The notes under the pieces: generated by a model
Databases searched by the model: none
Told to the model about the DNA's origin: nothing
The model's input: only the letters and a program-made list of their open reading frames with translations
Program-made: the position numbers and the translations under genes
Source: Actinomadura viridilutea
GTDB lineage: Bacteria; Actinomycetota; Actinomycetes; Streptosporangiales; Streptosporangiaceae
Assembly: GCA_003001795.1 (NCBI GenBank)
Contig: PVNI01000001.1
Location: 186,001 to 250,000 of the forward strand
Length of the DNA: 64,000 bases
Direction: 5' to 3'
Part shown: in pieces, positions 33,012-42,045 of the stretch
Layout of the letters: each line of letters opens with the position of its first letter
Numbering within the stretch: position 1 is the stretch's first letter

Positions 33012-33782
33012 TCAGCGCTGCAGCTCGGTGTACGTCTTGAAGCTGACGTACTGGTTGAAGACCGCCGTGTTGCGACCGGCCGCCGAGGGCAGCCCCGCGT
33101 ACAGGTTGACCGCCCAGTTCAGCGAGCCGCCCGCCCCGCACCGGCTGGCCCCCGGCACCCGGAAGGCGTTGTCCACCACGGTGGTCTTCAGCACGGGCGG
33201 GTCGTTCTGGACGACCTCGGGCGGGGAGCCGGAGATCGGCTTGTTCGGCGGCGGCGGGTTCGTCGTGCCCACGGTGAGGTCCAGCTTGATCGGGTCGGCG
33301 TCCGTGCCGATCGAGCAGTTGCTGCCGAGCAGCGGGTTGATCACGCTGAGCTTGAGGGCGAGCTGCAGGTTGCCGTCCTTGAGCCCGACCGATCCGGCGT
33401 AGCGGGGCCGGGCGTAGACGGCGGTGAAGATGGGGTCGCCGAAGAGGCCCGGCTGCACCAGCATCCGGTCGGCCTTGAACCCGCCGAAGACGACCTTCTC
33501 CTCCAGGGTGACCGGGTCGAAGCCGTTGGCGTACGTCAGCGTGATCGGCTCGGTGATCTTCTGGTCGAGGTTGCCGAGCTTGAACGTGCCGCCGTAGGTG
33601 ACGGCCACGTTGCACAGCCAGAAGTTCGGGTCGGCGCCCTCGGGCAGCTCGGGGCAGTCGGCGAAGCTGAAGTCGGGCAGGTCCTCGGCCGAGGCGGGCG
33701 GGGCGAGGACACCGCCCAGCAGCCCGGCGCCGAGGGCCAGGCCGGACGCCGTGGCCAGCAGGCGCCGCAGGGATGATCTCAT
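33012..33782 (-). CDS. Secreted protein of unknown function, paralogue B
   Basis: The 256-residue protein has a signal peptide (RSSLRRLLATASGLALGAGLL, cleavage after an APPASA motif near 32) and four cysteines. It is clearly homologous to paralogue A (shared GADPNFWLC, ITLTYANGFDPVTLE, INPLLGSNC and NPPPPNKPISG) but lacks A's C-terminal helix. Beta-rich composition suggests a surface or secreted adhesive module. I recognise no Pfam family with confidence. It lies 169 bp from the upstream secreted gene with stacked hairpins in between. Confidence 0.8.
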   Translation of the reverse strand: MRSSLRRLLATASGLALGAGLLGGVLAPPASAEDLPDFSFADCPELPEGADPNFWLCNVAVTYGGTFKLGNLDQKITEPITLTYANGFDPVTLEEKVVFGGFKADRMLVQPGLFGDPIFTAVYARPRYAGSVGLKDGNLQLALKLSVINPLLGSNCSIGTDADPIKLDLTVGTTNPPPPNKPISGSPPEVVQNDPPVLKTTVVDNAFRVPGASRCGAGGSLNWAVNLYAGLPSAAGRNTAVFNQYVSFKTYTELQR

Positions 33783-33837
33783 GCGTCCTCCACGGGACTC
33801 GGGGTGGCGGAGGCGGTGAGGGAAGGGAGGGAAGAGG

Positions 33838-33899
33838 GACGGGCCGCCTTCGGCGAGGCGACCCGTCCGTCACGGGACGCCTCACCGAGGCGGACCCGT
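33838..33899 (-). terminator. Stacked hairpins between secreted genes
   Basis: One stem-loop spans 33838-33867 (GACGGG paired with CCCGTC, inner GCCT with AGGC). A second spans 33872-33899 (ACGGG/CCCGT, inner CGCCTC/GAGGCG around ACC). A third weaker one follows to about 33940. They lie between the gene ending at 33952 and paralogue B and probably end or attenuate the upstream transcript. Confidence 0.5.
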
Positions 33900-33951
33900 C
33901 GGCCCGGGAACGCGGCGTACGGGACCGCGTCCGTCCCGGGGGTGCGCGGCG

Positions 33952-34644
33952 TCAGGGCCCGACCACCAGGTCCTGGCCGCTCGGATGCGCGACGACCTGG
34001 AAGCTGCCGTTGGCGGAGACCGAGGTGGGGCAGCGGCTGTCGGGCGTCGGGTCGGGCAGCCGCTGCAGCGACTGCCCCAGCAGCTGGCCCTGGCCGTGCG
34101 GGTTGCTCGGCACCGGCTTGTTCGCGTTGTCATAGGCGAACAGGTCCAGCACCAGCGGGGTGGACGTGGTCAGGCCGTAGTGGCAGGTCAGCGACGGGAT
34201 GCCCAGAGCGGGCAGGGTGAGCACGGCCTGGACGTGGGCCTTGGGGTTGGGCGCGAAGATCGTCAGCTTCGAGTCGCGGCCGCCCGCGACGGGCGCGTAG
34301 TCCACCTGCCCGCCGGAGTACGGCAGGTCGATCGCGGTGATCGTGGTGGTGCCGCCGCGGTTGTTGGTGCAGCCGCTCAGGACGACGTCGCGCAGCTCGC
34401 CGCCGGTGCCGTCCGACTCGATGTAGGCGTCGAGGGTGGCGTTGGTGCAGGTGGTGATGATCGGCCCCAGCGAGCTGACACCGGTCAGGGTCACGTTGCC
34501 GATGTTGGTGGCGCGGACCTCGCCGGTGTACGGGGTGCCGTCGACGGTGGTGATCGTCGCGGAGGCGAGCGCGGCGGTGGCGGACGCGATCACGAGCGCC
34601 GAGGCGCCCAGGGTGGGGAGAGCGAGTCTGCCGAACTTCTTCAT
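33952..34644 (-). CDS. Secreted beta-rich protein of unknown function
   Basis: I start it at the ATG at 34644 (GAGG 6 bases upstream; the longer frame to 34971 has no site). The 230-residue product has a clear signal peptide (KKFGRLALPTLGASALVIASATAALA, cut near residue 28). The mature part is Thr/Gly-rich, starting ATITTVDGTPYTGEV, with five cysteines placed like those of secreted beta-sandwich proteins. It shows no obvious sequence homology to the two downstream secreted paralogues apart from general style. No function can be assigned. It is the first of three secreted genes on this strand. Confidence 0.78.
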   Translation of the reverse strand: MKKFGRLALPTLGASALVIASATAALASATITTVDGTPYTGEVRATNIGNVTLTGVSSLGPIITTCTNATLDAYIESDGTGGELRDVVLSGCTNNRGGTTTITAIDLPYSGGQVDYAPVAGGRDSKLTIFAPNPKAHVQAVLTLPALGIPSLTCHYGLTTSTPLVLDLFAYDNANKPVPSNPHGQGQLLGQSLQRLPDPTPDSRCPTSVSANGSFQVVAHPSGQDLVVGP

Positions 34645-35375
34645 TCCTGCCTCACTTCGGCCGACGGAATGGGGGGAGAGGGAGATGATCGCCGGAACGG
34701 TCTGGGCCCCGGCCGTCCCGGTGATCGGGGCAATGGGGACAGAATCATGAATGATGGTGTTTATCAAGCGCCGTCTACCCGCCGGTAAGGTCGGCGGGGC
34801 CATTTGTGCGGGCGTAAAACCGGGTTCGTGGCCGAGCGATATCGGTGACGGTGCGGTGTGAGCCGTGCCACGTTGCGTAGGTGTGCGCAGGCTGCTGTGG
34901 CTCGCGTCACGTCCCCGTCCGCGGCCCGACGGTCGTGCCTGGGGATCGGGAACGTGGCCGCAAACGGCCACCCGCTGATCCGGCCTCCTCCGCGGCGCCG
35001 CTCGCGGTATGACGCCCGGCGCGTGGGCCGCCCGTATGCGTGCGCTGCGCCCTTCGGTTCGTCACGGGGCCGGCTGCGTGGCCGCCGCATCACCGCCGCC
35101 CGCGCCTCCTGTGCGTCACCGAGCGCTCACCGGACCGGACGATGACGGACCTGCACGCGCGCAGACGCGAACCCGACGACGTGCCACCGGCCGCCGACGC
35201 GCTCGTCACGGGAGCCAGTCGCGCGGACTTGCGCGGTGGTGGATTGGACCCGGCACACGCGTCGCTGAACGCGGGGAACTCGGCATCGACGTCTTGAAGG
35301 TGACGCGAAACCGCCCGGAACGTCAGGGCAGGTGAGGAATTTGGGCGGGCGTCCTAAATCGACGCGTGGCCCGTT
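34645..35375. other. Long intergenic region without a supported gene
   Basis: About 730 bp between the start of a minus-strand secreted-protein gene and the end of a minus-strand TetR gene. The part at 34730-34790 is AT-richer and should hold the secreted gene's promoter. Open frames here are Arg/His-rich shadows without ribosome binding sites. No tRNA, repeat array or mobile element was seen. Confidence 0.5.
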
Positions 35376-36050
35376 TTACTCGTCCGGGGTCGCGTCGGGG
35401 CCCCAGCGGTCGGGGTCGGGGACGGCGAACGCGGCGAGCAGACCGGTGAGCAGGTTCGGCAGTTCGGCGGTCTCGCCGCGGCGGATGCGGGTGTAGGCCA
35501 CCTCGTAGATGCCGCCGACGATCGTCTCGGCCATCAGCTCCGGCTCGGGATAGTGGGGGAACAGCTCCCGCATGTTGTCCACCACGACCTGGGCGAACTC
35601 CTGCTTGGCGGCGTCCCGGCGGGCCGCCGCGGCGGGGCCGGCGGCCAGGCATTCCACGATGAAGGTGCGCGCCGTCAGCGGCTCGGCGGCCAGGAACTCC
35701 AGGAACGCGGCGAGCCCGGCGCGCAGCCTGCCGGGCGCGTCCGCCTCCCCCTGATAGGCGCGGGTGACGTGTTCCATCAATCGCTGGATGGTCACGTCGT
35801 ACGCCCGGAGAAAAGCGTCCTCCTTGTTCTTGAAATGGACGTAGAAAGTGGCCCGGGAAACGCCGGCGCGGGCGATGATGGAATCGACGGTCAGGTGCGC
35901 GTATCCGGCCGTTCCGGTGACCTCGATGACGGCCGCGATGATGCGCGAGATCTGGTGTCTGGCGACGAAGTCGCGAGACAGGCTGTGCCGCCCGGAGGGC
36001 AGCTTGGCCACGTTCCGCGCCCCTGCGGCGCCTGCGTCTGCCTCGCTCAT
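35376..36050 (-). CDS. TetR-family transcriptional regulator
   Basis: The 224-residue protein, taken from the ATG at 36050 (AGGGA just upstream), has a TetR helix-turn-helix LTVDSIIARAGVSRATFYVHFKNKEDAFLRAY (about residues 54-85) and a ligand domain. It follows the thiolase gene by about 160 bp on the same strand. Candidate targets are the thiolase/DUF35/MFS unit or the SDR gene at 40145, which has a TetR-type palindrome. It resembles regulators of lipid or steroid metabolism, but the ligand is unknown. Confidence 0.87.
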   Translation of the reverse strand: MSEADAGAAGARNVAKLPSGRHSLSRDFVARHQISRIIAAVIEVTGTAGYAHLTVDSIIARAGVSRATFYVHFKNKEDAFLRAYDVTIQRLMEHVTRAYQGEADAPGRLRAGLAAFLEFLAAEPLTARTFIVECLAAGPAAAARRDAAKQEFAQVVVDNMRELFPHYPEPELMAETIVGGIYEVAYTRIRRGETAELPNLLTGLLAAFAVPDPDRWGPDATPDE

Positions 36051-36212
36051 CACTTCCCTGGACGCCCCGACCCGCGGCTGTGTCCTTCCCGGGGATCTTC
36101 TCACGCCCGGCGCGGGACGGGGCATGCCGGAAGAGGACGAACTTCATCGTCCCCGAGCGCCGGGCGCGGTCGCAGGGGTCGGGCACAGGACGCCGCCTTC
36201 TCCACCGCGGAC

Positions 36213-37403
36213 TCAGCGGACGGCGACGACGGCCGAGCCGTGCCCGAACAGGCCCTGGTTGACGGCCAGTCCCACGCGGGCGTCCGGCACCTGGCGGCCC
36301 TCGGCCCGGCCGCGCAGCTGCCAGGTCAGCTCGCACACCTGCGCGATGGCCTGCGCCGGGACGGCCTCGCCGAAGCACGCCAGCCCGCCGGACGGGTTGA
36401 CGGGCACGCGGCCGCCCAGCGCCGTGGCGCCCGAGCGCAGCAAGTCCTCGGCGCCGCCCGGCTCGCACAGCCCGATGTCCTCGTACCAGTCCAGCTCCAA
36501 GGCCGTGGACAGGTCGTACACCTCGGCGAGCGACAGGTCCTCGGGGCCGATGCCCGCCTCCGCGTAGGCGGCGTGGGCGATGGACGACCGGAAGGGCCGC
36601 TCCGGCGGCGCCGCGGCCAGCGCCGAGTCGGTGGCGAAGTCGGGCAGGTCGAGCACCGTCTTGGGGAACGCGGGCGTGACCGTCGACAGCCCGGTGATCC
36701 GGACGGGGGACCGGACGCCGCGCGAGCGCGCGAACTCCATCGACGACAGCACCAGGGCGGCGCCGCCGTCGCTGGTGGCGCAGATGTCCAGCAGGCGCAG
36801 CGGGTCGGCGACGACCGGGGAGTCGGCCACCTCCTCGGCGGTCACCTCCTTGCGGTAGCGGGCGTTGGGGTTGGCGCGTCCGTGCCGGGCGTTCTTGACC
36901 TTGACGGCGGCGAAGTCGTCGAGCGTGGCGCCGTGCACGGCCATCCGCCGCCGCGCGTACAGCGCGAAGTACACGGGGTTGGACGCGCCGAGCAGCCGGA
37001 AGCGCAGCCAGTCCGGGTCGTCCGGCCGGTCGCCGCCGACCGGCCGGAAGAAGCCCTTGGGGGCGGCGTCGGCCCCGACGACGAGCGCCACGTCGCACCG
37101 CCCGGCGAGGATCTGGGCGCGGGCGGCGTCGATCGCCTGGGCGCCGGACGCGCACGCCGCGTAGGCGCTGCACACGCGGGCGCCCGACCAGCCGAGCGCC
37201 TGGGCGAACGCGGCGCCCGCGACGAAGCCGGGGTAGCCGTTGCGGATCGTCGCGGCGCCGGCCACGAACTGGATCTCCGGCCAGGCCACCCCGGCGTCGG
37301 CCAGCGCCGCGCGCGCCGCGGCCAGGCCGTACTCGACGAAGGGGCGGCCCCACTTGCCCCAGGGGTGCATGCCCGCCCCGAGGACGGCGACGGCGTCGGT
37401 CAT
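36213..37403 (-). CDS. Thiolase-family protein (lipid-transfer/acetyl-CoA acetyltransferase type)
   Basis: The 396-residue thiolase-fold protein starts at the ATG at 37403, overlapping the DUF35 gene by ATGA. Unlike the two Ltp proteins at 23-25 kb, it retains a cysteine at the nucleophile position (VCSAYAACASGAQAID). C-terminal motifs are NPSGGLACFGEAVPAQAIAQVCE and AVNQGLFGHGSAVVAV. With its DUF35 partner encoded immediately upstream it fits the thiolase-DUF35 pairs that act on CoA thioesters of steroid or fatty acid side chains. Confidence 0.85.
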   Translation of the reverse strand: MTDAVAVLGAGMHPWGKWGRPFVEYGLAAARAALADAGVAWPEIQFVAGAATIRNGYPGFVAGAAFAQALGWSGARVCSAYAACASGAQAIDAARAQILAGRCDVALVVGADAAPKGFFRPVGGDRPDDPDWLRFRLLGASNPVYFALYARRRMAVHGATLDDFAAVKVKNARHGRANPNARYRKEVTAEEVADSPVVADPLRLLDICATSDGGAALVLSSMEFARSRGVRSPVRITGLSTVTPAFPKTVLDLPDFATDSALAAAPPERPFRSSIAHAAYAEAGIGPEDLSLAEVYDLSTALELDWYEDIGLCEPGGAEDLLRSGATALGGRVPVNPSGGLACFGEAVPAQAIAQVCELTWQLRGRAEGRQVPDARVGLAVNQGLFGHGSAVVAVR

Positions 37404-37867
37404 GCGTCCTCCTCCGCCCGCGCGCCCGGCCGCCACATCCAGACCGTGTACTGCGCCTCCTCGTCCTCGTACAGGACGCCCTCGGTCAGCTCGACCTCCA
37501 TGCCGACCGCCAGGTCGTCCGCCGTCACGTCCGGAACGACCTGGCCGAGCACGACCATCCGCTCGGCCTCCAACTCCACGGCGGCGATGGCGAACGGGCG
37601 GAACGGGTCGGCCGCGACGTACGGGGGCGGGGGTCGGTAGCGGGCGTCGGTGTAGGACCAGATGCGCCCGCGGGGCGACAGCGCGTGCTCCTCCAGCTCC
37701 GAGCCGTCCTTGGGGGCGGCGCAGCGGGGGTTGCGGCAGGCCAGGTCGTTGCGGGGGAAGTAGGGGGTGCCGCAGACGGTGCACCGGGTGCCGAGCAGGC
37801 GGACGGCGCCGTCCCGCACCGCGAACCAGCCCTCGACGGCGGGACGCCGTTGCTTGGTGGTGCTCAC
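37400..37867 (-). CDS. DUF35 OB-fold/zinc-ribbon protein
   Basis: The 155-residue protein has a rubredoxin-like zinc ribbon (TRCTVCGTPYFP and ACRNPRCAAP) followed by an OB fold (GRIWSYTDARYRP, FAIAAVELEAERMVVLGQV). Its GTG start at 37867 overlaps the MFS stop (GTGA) and its stop overlaps the thiolase start (ATGA), so MFS, DUF35 and thiolase are co-translated. It is the likely partner subunit of the thiolase. All four zinc ligands are present, in contrast to the duplicated DUF35 protein at 22045. Confidence 0.88.
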   Translation of the reverse strand: MSTTKQRRPAVEGWFAVRDGAVRLLGTRCTVCGTPYFPRNDLACRNPRCAAPKDGSELEEHALSPRGRIWSYTDARYRPPPPYVAADPFRPFAIAAVELEAERMVVLGQVVPDVTADDLAVGMEVELTEGVLYEDEEAQYTVWMWRPGARAEEDA

Positions 37868-39102
37868 CGACGCAGCTTAACAAGCAAGCGACCGCTCAAA
37901 TCAAGGGCGGCGGCCGTGGCCACGGCCAGCAGCGCCAGGACGTACAGCCCGGTGCCCGTCCACCCGGCGTGCTCGTAGGCCAGCCCGCCCGCCGTCCCGC
38001 CGACGCTGCTGCCCAGGTAGTACGCGGACAGGTACAGGGCGGACGCCTGGGACTTGGCCGTCGCGGCGTGCGCGCCGACGCCTCCGCTGGCCACCGAGTG
38101 CGCGGCGAAGAACCCGACGGTGAACACCAGCAGCCCGAGGCCGATCAGCGGCACGGACGGCGGCAGCGTCAGCGCCAGCCCGGCCGCCGTCAGCGCCAGC
38201 GCGCCGAGCAGCACGGGACGGCGGCCCGCCCGGTCGGCGAGCCCGCCCGCCCGGGCCGACCCGACCGACCCGCCGAGGTACATGACCGCGATCATCCCGA
38301 CGACCGCCTGCGGCAGGTGGAACGGGGCGGCCAGCAGGCGGTAGGGCAGGAAGTTGTAGACCGTCACCATGCCGGCCATCAGCACGAGCGCGATCAGGTA
38401 GAGGCGGCGCAGATTCGGGTCGGCCAGGTGGCGGAGCAGGGCGCGGTGCTCGATGCGGGACGGCCGGAAGAACCGCGACGGCGGCAGCAGCGCCCAGAAC
38501 AGCACGGTGGACGCGAGGACGGCCAGCGCCGAGGACGCCACCGCCCACCGCCAGCCCACCGCGTCGGTGAGCGTGCCGGGCAGGACGCGGCCGAGCAGCC
38601 CGCCGAGCGACGTCCCGGCGATGTACCGGCCCATCGCGCCGCCCAGCGACCCCGGGTCCACCTCGTCGGCGAGGTAGGCCATGGCGACGGCCGGGACGCC
38701 CGCCAGCGCGACGCCCTGCACGGTCCGCACGGCGGCCAGCGCGCCGAACGTGGGGCACAGCGGCAGCAGCAGGCCCACCGCGGTCGCGACCGCGGACGAC
38801 ACCAGCATCACCCGGGTGCGGCCGAAACGCTCCGACAGGGAGCTGACCGGGATCACCGCCACCGCGACCGCGCCCGTGGCCAGCGACACCAGGAGGCTGG
38901 CCCGGGTCGGGGAGACGCCGAAGTCGCGTGACATCTCCGGGAGCAGCGCCTGCACGCAGTACAGCGACATGAACGTCGACAGCCCCGCGGCGAACAGCGC
39001 GAGGTTGACGCGGCGCAGGCCGGGCGAGCCCAGCCGGTGTCGTTCGGCGGCGGGGGCGGCATCGGAGGCGGACGCGTCGGAGGCCGACTCGAAGACGGAC
39101 AT
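37864..39102 (-). CDS. MFS transporter
   Basis: The 412-residue protein has twelve predicted hydrophobic helices. The loop 2-3 motif of the major facilitator family is seen as SLSERFGRTRVMLVSS and its second-half equivalent as GLADRAGRRPVLLGAL. It resembles YnfM/arabinose-efflux-like members. It is the first gene of the minus-strand unit with DUF35 and thiolase and is divergent from a LysR regulator. Uptake or efflux of a lipid-pathway compound is inferred. Ribosome binding before the ATG at 39102 is weak. Confidence 0.88.
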   Translation of the reverse strand: MSVFESASDASASDAAPAAERHRLGSPGLRRVNLALFAAGLSTFMSLYCVQALLPEMSRDFGVSPTRASLLVSLATGAVAVAVIPVSSLSERFGRTRVMLVSSAVATAVGLLLPLCPTFGALAAVRTVQGVALAGVPAVAMAYLADEVDPGSLGGAMGRYIAGTSLGGLLGRVLPGTLTDAVGWRWAVASSALAVLASTVLFWALLPPSRFFRPSRIEHRALLRHLADPNLRRLYLIALVLMAGMVTVYNFLPYRLLAAPFHLPQAVVGMIAVMYLGGSVGSARAGGLADRAGRRPVLLGALALTAAGLALTLPPSVPLIGLGLLVFTVGFFAAHSVASGGVGAHAATAKSQASALYLSAYYLGSSVGGTAGGLAYEHAGWTGTGLYVLALLAVATAAALDLSGRLLVKLRR

Positions 39103-39161
39103 CGTGTCCAGGGTCGGACCGCCGACGGTGATGCGTCCAATGAGACTTCGTTGGGAAACCG

Positions 39162-39176
39162 ATGCGCGATATGCAT
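39162..39176. promoter_or_regulatory. LysR-type T-N11-A box between MFS and LysR genes
   Basis: ATGC-N7-GCAT (ATGCGCGATATGCAT) contains the T-N11-A signature bound by LysR-type regulators and lies in the 79-bp divergent gap, 5 bp before the LysR start codon. Confidence 0.55.
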
Positions 39177-39181
39177 GAGTC

Positions 39182-40057
39182 GTGGATCTGACGACCGTGC
39201 GCTGGTTCCTCGCCGTCGCCGACCGCGGGCACATGACCAACGCCGCCGCCGAACTGCGGGTCTCCCAGCCGGGGCTGTCGCGGGCTATCGCCCGCCTGGA
39301 GCGCGAGCTGCGCGTCCCGCTGTTCGACCGCGTGGGCCGCGCCCTCGTGCTGAGCCGGTACGGCGAGGTGTTCGCCGAGCACGCGCGGCGGCTGGTGGCC
39401 GAGGAGGAGGCCGCGCGGCGCGCGCTCGCGCAGGCGGCCGATCCGGATCGGGGCGAGGTGGCGCTGGCGTTCCTGCACACCCAGGGGCCGTCGTTCGTCC
39501 CGGACCTGATCCGCCGGTTCCGCGAGCGGCACCCCGGGGTGTCGTTCCGGCTGCACCAGGACCGGGCCGGGATCGTCACGGCGGCCGTCCGGGACGGGCG
39601 CGCCGACCTGGGCATCACCGGCCCCCGTCCCGACGACCCGGACCTCGAATGGCATCCCCTGGTGACCGAGCGCCTGCATCTGGCGGTGCCGGCGGCGCAC
39701 CGGCTGGCCCGGCGGCGCCGGGCGCGGGTCGCCGACATCGAGGACGAGTCGCTGGTCGCCCTGCGGCGCGGCGCGGGCCTGCGGGCGATCTCCGAGGAGC
39801 TGTTCGCCGCGGCGGGCGTCCGCCCGCGGATCGCGGTGGAGGCGGAGGAGCTGGGGACGGTGCGGGGCCTGGTCGCGGCCGGGCTCGGCGTCGCGATCGT
39901 CCCGCCCGCGGACGGTCCGCCCGGAACGCGGCACGTCCCGCTGGCCGACGAGGGGGCGACGCGGACGATCGGGCTGATCTGGGCGGCGGGGCGCACGCGC
40001 CCACCCGTCGTCGAACGCTTCCGCCGGTTCGTCCTGGACGGTCCGGGGTCTAACTGA
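39182..40057 (+). CDS. LysR-family transcriptional regulator
   Basis: The 291-residue protein begins MDLTTVRWFLAVADRGHMTNAAAELRVSQPGLSRAIARLE (positions 1-40), the standard LysR HTH, followed by a type-2 periplasmic-binding-like effector domain. It starts at the GTG at 39182, divergent from the MFS-DUF35-thiolase unit that it probably controls. It resembles regulators beside YnfM-type MFS transporters. Its stop codon lies inside a TetR-type palindrome (40053-40066). Confidence 0.9.
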   Translation: MDLTTVRWFLAVADRGHMTNAAAELRVSQPGLSRAIARLERELRVPLFDRVGRALVLSRYGEVFAEHARRLVAEEEAARRALAQAADPDRGEVALAFLHTQGPSFVPDLIRRFRERHPGVSFRLHQDRAGIVTAAVRDGRADLGITGPRPDDPDLEWHPLVTERLHLAVPAAHRLARRRRARVADIEDESLVALRRGAGLRAISEELFAAAGVRPRIAVEAEELGTVRGLVAAGLGVAIVPPADGPPGTRHVPLADEGATRTIGLIWAAGRTRPPVVERFRRFVLDGPGSN

Positions 40058-40066
40058 CTCGTCAGT
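40053..40066. promoter_or_regulatory. TetR-type palindrome before the SDR/F420 operon
   Basis: ACTGAC-TC-GTCAGT is a perfect inverted repeat with a 2-base centre, sharing its arms with the operator at 30960-30987. It overlaps the end of the LysR gene and is 79 bp before the SDR start. Confidence 0.55.
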
Positions 40067-40144
40067 CACTTCGCTACAGTGGCAGGAAACCGAGTCGCAT
40101 TCGGCCGGTACGGCGGCCGCCCGCCCAGAGCAGGAGGAGTGCGC

Positions 40145-40912
40145 ATGCGGACCGGACTGGAGGGGAAGACCGCGCTGGTCACCGGGGCGTCCCGGGGCAT
40201 CGGCAAGGCCATCGCGATGGCCCTGGCCGCCGAGGGCGCCAACGTCGTGCTGTCCTCGCGCAAGCAGGACGCGCTGGACGCCGTGGCCGAGGAGATCCGC
40301 GCCGCGCATCCCGGCGTGGGCGTGCTGGCCAAGGCCGCGCACGTGGGCGACGCCGACCAGGCCGCCGCCTGCGTGGACGCCGCCGTCGCCGAGTTCGGCG
40401 GCCTGGACGTGCTGGTCAACAACGCCGGCACCAACCCCTACTTCGGCCCCATGGTCGACATCGACCGGGCCCGCGCCGACAAGACCGTGCAGGTCAACCA
40501 GTTCGCGATCGTCCAGTGGACGAGCCTGGCGTGGAAGAAGTCGATGAGCGAGCGCGGCGGCGCGATCGTCAACATCGCCTCGGTCGGCGGACTGGCCACC
40601 GAGCACGGCATCGGCTACTACAACGCCACCAAGGCCGCCGTGATCCACCTCAGCCGCCAGTTCGCCATGGAGCTGGCGCCGAAGGTGCGGGTCAACTGCA
40701 TCGCCCCGGGCCTGGTCAAGACGCATCTGGCCCGCGCGCTGTGGGAGAACAACGAGGAGCAGATCAGCAAGTACATGCCGCTCGGCCGGATCGGCGAGCC
40801 GGAGGACATCGCCGGCGCCGCGGTGTTCCTCGCGAGCGACGCCGCGTCCTGGATGACCGGCCAGACCATCGTCGTGGACGGCGGATCCAGCATCCGCCCG
40901 TCGATCGCCTGA
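40145..40912 (+). CDS. Short-chain dehydrogenase/reductase
   Basis: The 255-residue SDR has TGASRGIGKAIA, VNNAGTNPYFGP, NIASVGG and YYNATKAA, so the complete catalytic set is present, and ends with the usual TGQTIVVDGGSS. The Arg after strand 2 (LSSRKQD) favours NADP(H). AGGAGG at 40132-40137 supports the ATG at 40145. Similar SDRs occur in steroid and fatty acid clusters. It is followed after 34 bp by an F420-type oxidoreductase gene with its own AAAGGAGAG site. Confidence 0.88.
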   Translation: MRTGLEGKTALVTGASRGIGKAIAMALAAEGANVVLSSRKQDALDAVAEEIRAAHPGVGVLAKAAHVGDADQAAACVDAAVAEFGGLDVLVNNAGTNPYFGPMVDIDRARADKTVQVNQFAIVQWTSLAWKKSMSERGGAIVNIASVGGLATEHGIGYYNATKAAVIHLSRQFAMELAPKVRVNCIAPGLVKTHLARALWENNEEQISKYMPLGRIGEPEDIAGAAVFLASDAASWMTGQTIVVDGGSSIRPSIA

Positions 40913-40946
40913 CCCCGGGCGACCGCGGATCCGGAAAGGAGAGCGC

Positions 40947-41903
40947 ATGTCCCGCTGGGGGATGACCATCCCGATGGCGCGGGTGCCGCTGGCCGAGCAC
41001 CGCGAGATCGTCGCCGGGCTCGCCGACCTCGGCTACACCGACGTCTGGACCGCCGAGACCAACGGGGCCGACGCGTTCACCCCGCTGGCGCTCGCCTCGC
41101 AGTGGGCGCCGGACCTGCGCCTCGGCCCGGCGATCGTGCCGGTCTACACGCGCGGCCCCGCGCTGCTGGCCCAGCACGCCGCCACCCTCGCCGACCTGGC
41201 GCCCGGACGCTTCGTGCTGGGCATCGGCACCTCGTCGGAGACGATCGTCCGAGGCTGGAACGGCATCGCGTTCGACGAGCCGTACAAGCGCGCGCGGGAC
41301 ACGCTGCGCTTCCTGCGCCGCGCGCTGGCGGGCGAGAAGGTCACCGAGGAGTACGACACCTTCTCGGTGAAGGGCTTCAAGCTGGACAAGGCCCCGGACG
41401 TCCCGCCGCCGATCGTGCTGGCGGCGCTGCGCCCCGGCATGCTGCGGCTGGCCGCCCGCGAGGCCGACGGCGCGATCACCAACTGGCTGGCGCCCGCGGA
41501 CGTGCCGAAGGTGCGCGCCGTGCTCGGCGACGAGCCCGAGCTGATCGCCCGGCTGTTCGTGTGCCCGACCGCCGACCCCGAGGAGGCCCGCGCGGTCGGC
41601 CGCTGGATGATCGCCGCGTACCTGACCGTCCCCGTCTACCGGGCGTTCCACGAGTGGCTGGGGCGCGGCGAGGCCCTCGCGCCCATGAACGAGGCCTGGG
41701 CCGCGGGCGACCGCAAGAAGGCGCTGGAGCTGATCCCCGACGAGGTGGTCGACGACCTGCTCGTGCACGGCCCGCCCGACAAGTGCCGCGAGCGCGTCCG
41801 CGAGTACGTCGACAGCGGGCTGACCACGCCGATCCTCGCGGTCATGCCCGGCGGCGGGCTGTCGCCCGCCGAGGCGGTGCGCGCCCTGGCGCCCGGCGCC
41901 TGA
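40947..41903 (+). CDS. LLM-class F420-dependent oxidoreductase, Rv3520c-like
   Basis: The 318-residue TIM-barrel protein has the luciferase-like monooxygenase pattern: WTAETNGADAFTPLALASQWAP near the N-terminus, RGPALLAQHAATLADLAPGRFVLGIGTSSE and a C-terminal VVDDLLVHGPPDKCRERV. These are features of F420-dependent members of the family rather than FMN luciferases. In mycobacteria a related gene (Rv3520c) lies next to the Rv3521-ltp4-ltp3 genes; here it lies about 16 kb from them. It may reduce or oxidise a lipid intermediate using F420. Confidence 0.86.
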   Translation: MSRWGMTIPMARVPLAEHREIVAGLADLGYTDVWTAETNGADAFTPLALASQWAPDLRLGPAIVPVYTRGPALLAQHAATLADLAPGRFVLGIGTSSETIVRGWNGIAFDEPYKRARDTLRFLRRALAGEKVTEEYDTFSVKGFKLDKAPDVPPPIVLAALRPGMLRLAAREADGAITNWLAPADVPKVRAVLGDEPELIARLFVCPTADPEEARAVGRWMIAAYLTVPVYRAFHEWLGRGEALAPMNEAWAAGDRKKALELIPDEVVDDLLVHGPPDKCRERVREYVDSGLTTPILAVMPGGGLSPAEAVRALAPGA

Positions 41904-42045
41904 CCGCCGAGGTCCGGAGGGCCCGAACGGAGATTTCGGCGGGTCGACGTTTACGGCTGCCGATGACCGGGGAGGGTGGGTCGGACAGACCGCAGGCCTG
42001 CCCTCGCGCCGGCCTGGCAAGCAACCGAGACGTGAGGAGCCCATC

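Noticed and set aside
34764..35297. Several open frames of 85-109 codons on both strands
   Set aside because: All are Arg/His/Pro-rich with no ribosome binding site or recognisable feature; I treat the stretch as intergenic.
36060..36147. Minus-strand peptide starting MKFVLFRHAPSRAG, like a histidine phosphatase start
   Set aside because: Only the first few residues match. What follows is Arg/Gly-rich sequence antisense to nothing coherent, and no phosphatase core is present.
37877..37896. AAGCAAGCGACCGCTCAAAT, resembling a TetR-family lipid operator
   Set aside because: Only one half-site is intact and the sequence lies inside the 3' coding end of the MFS gene, which is translationally coupled to the next gene.
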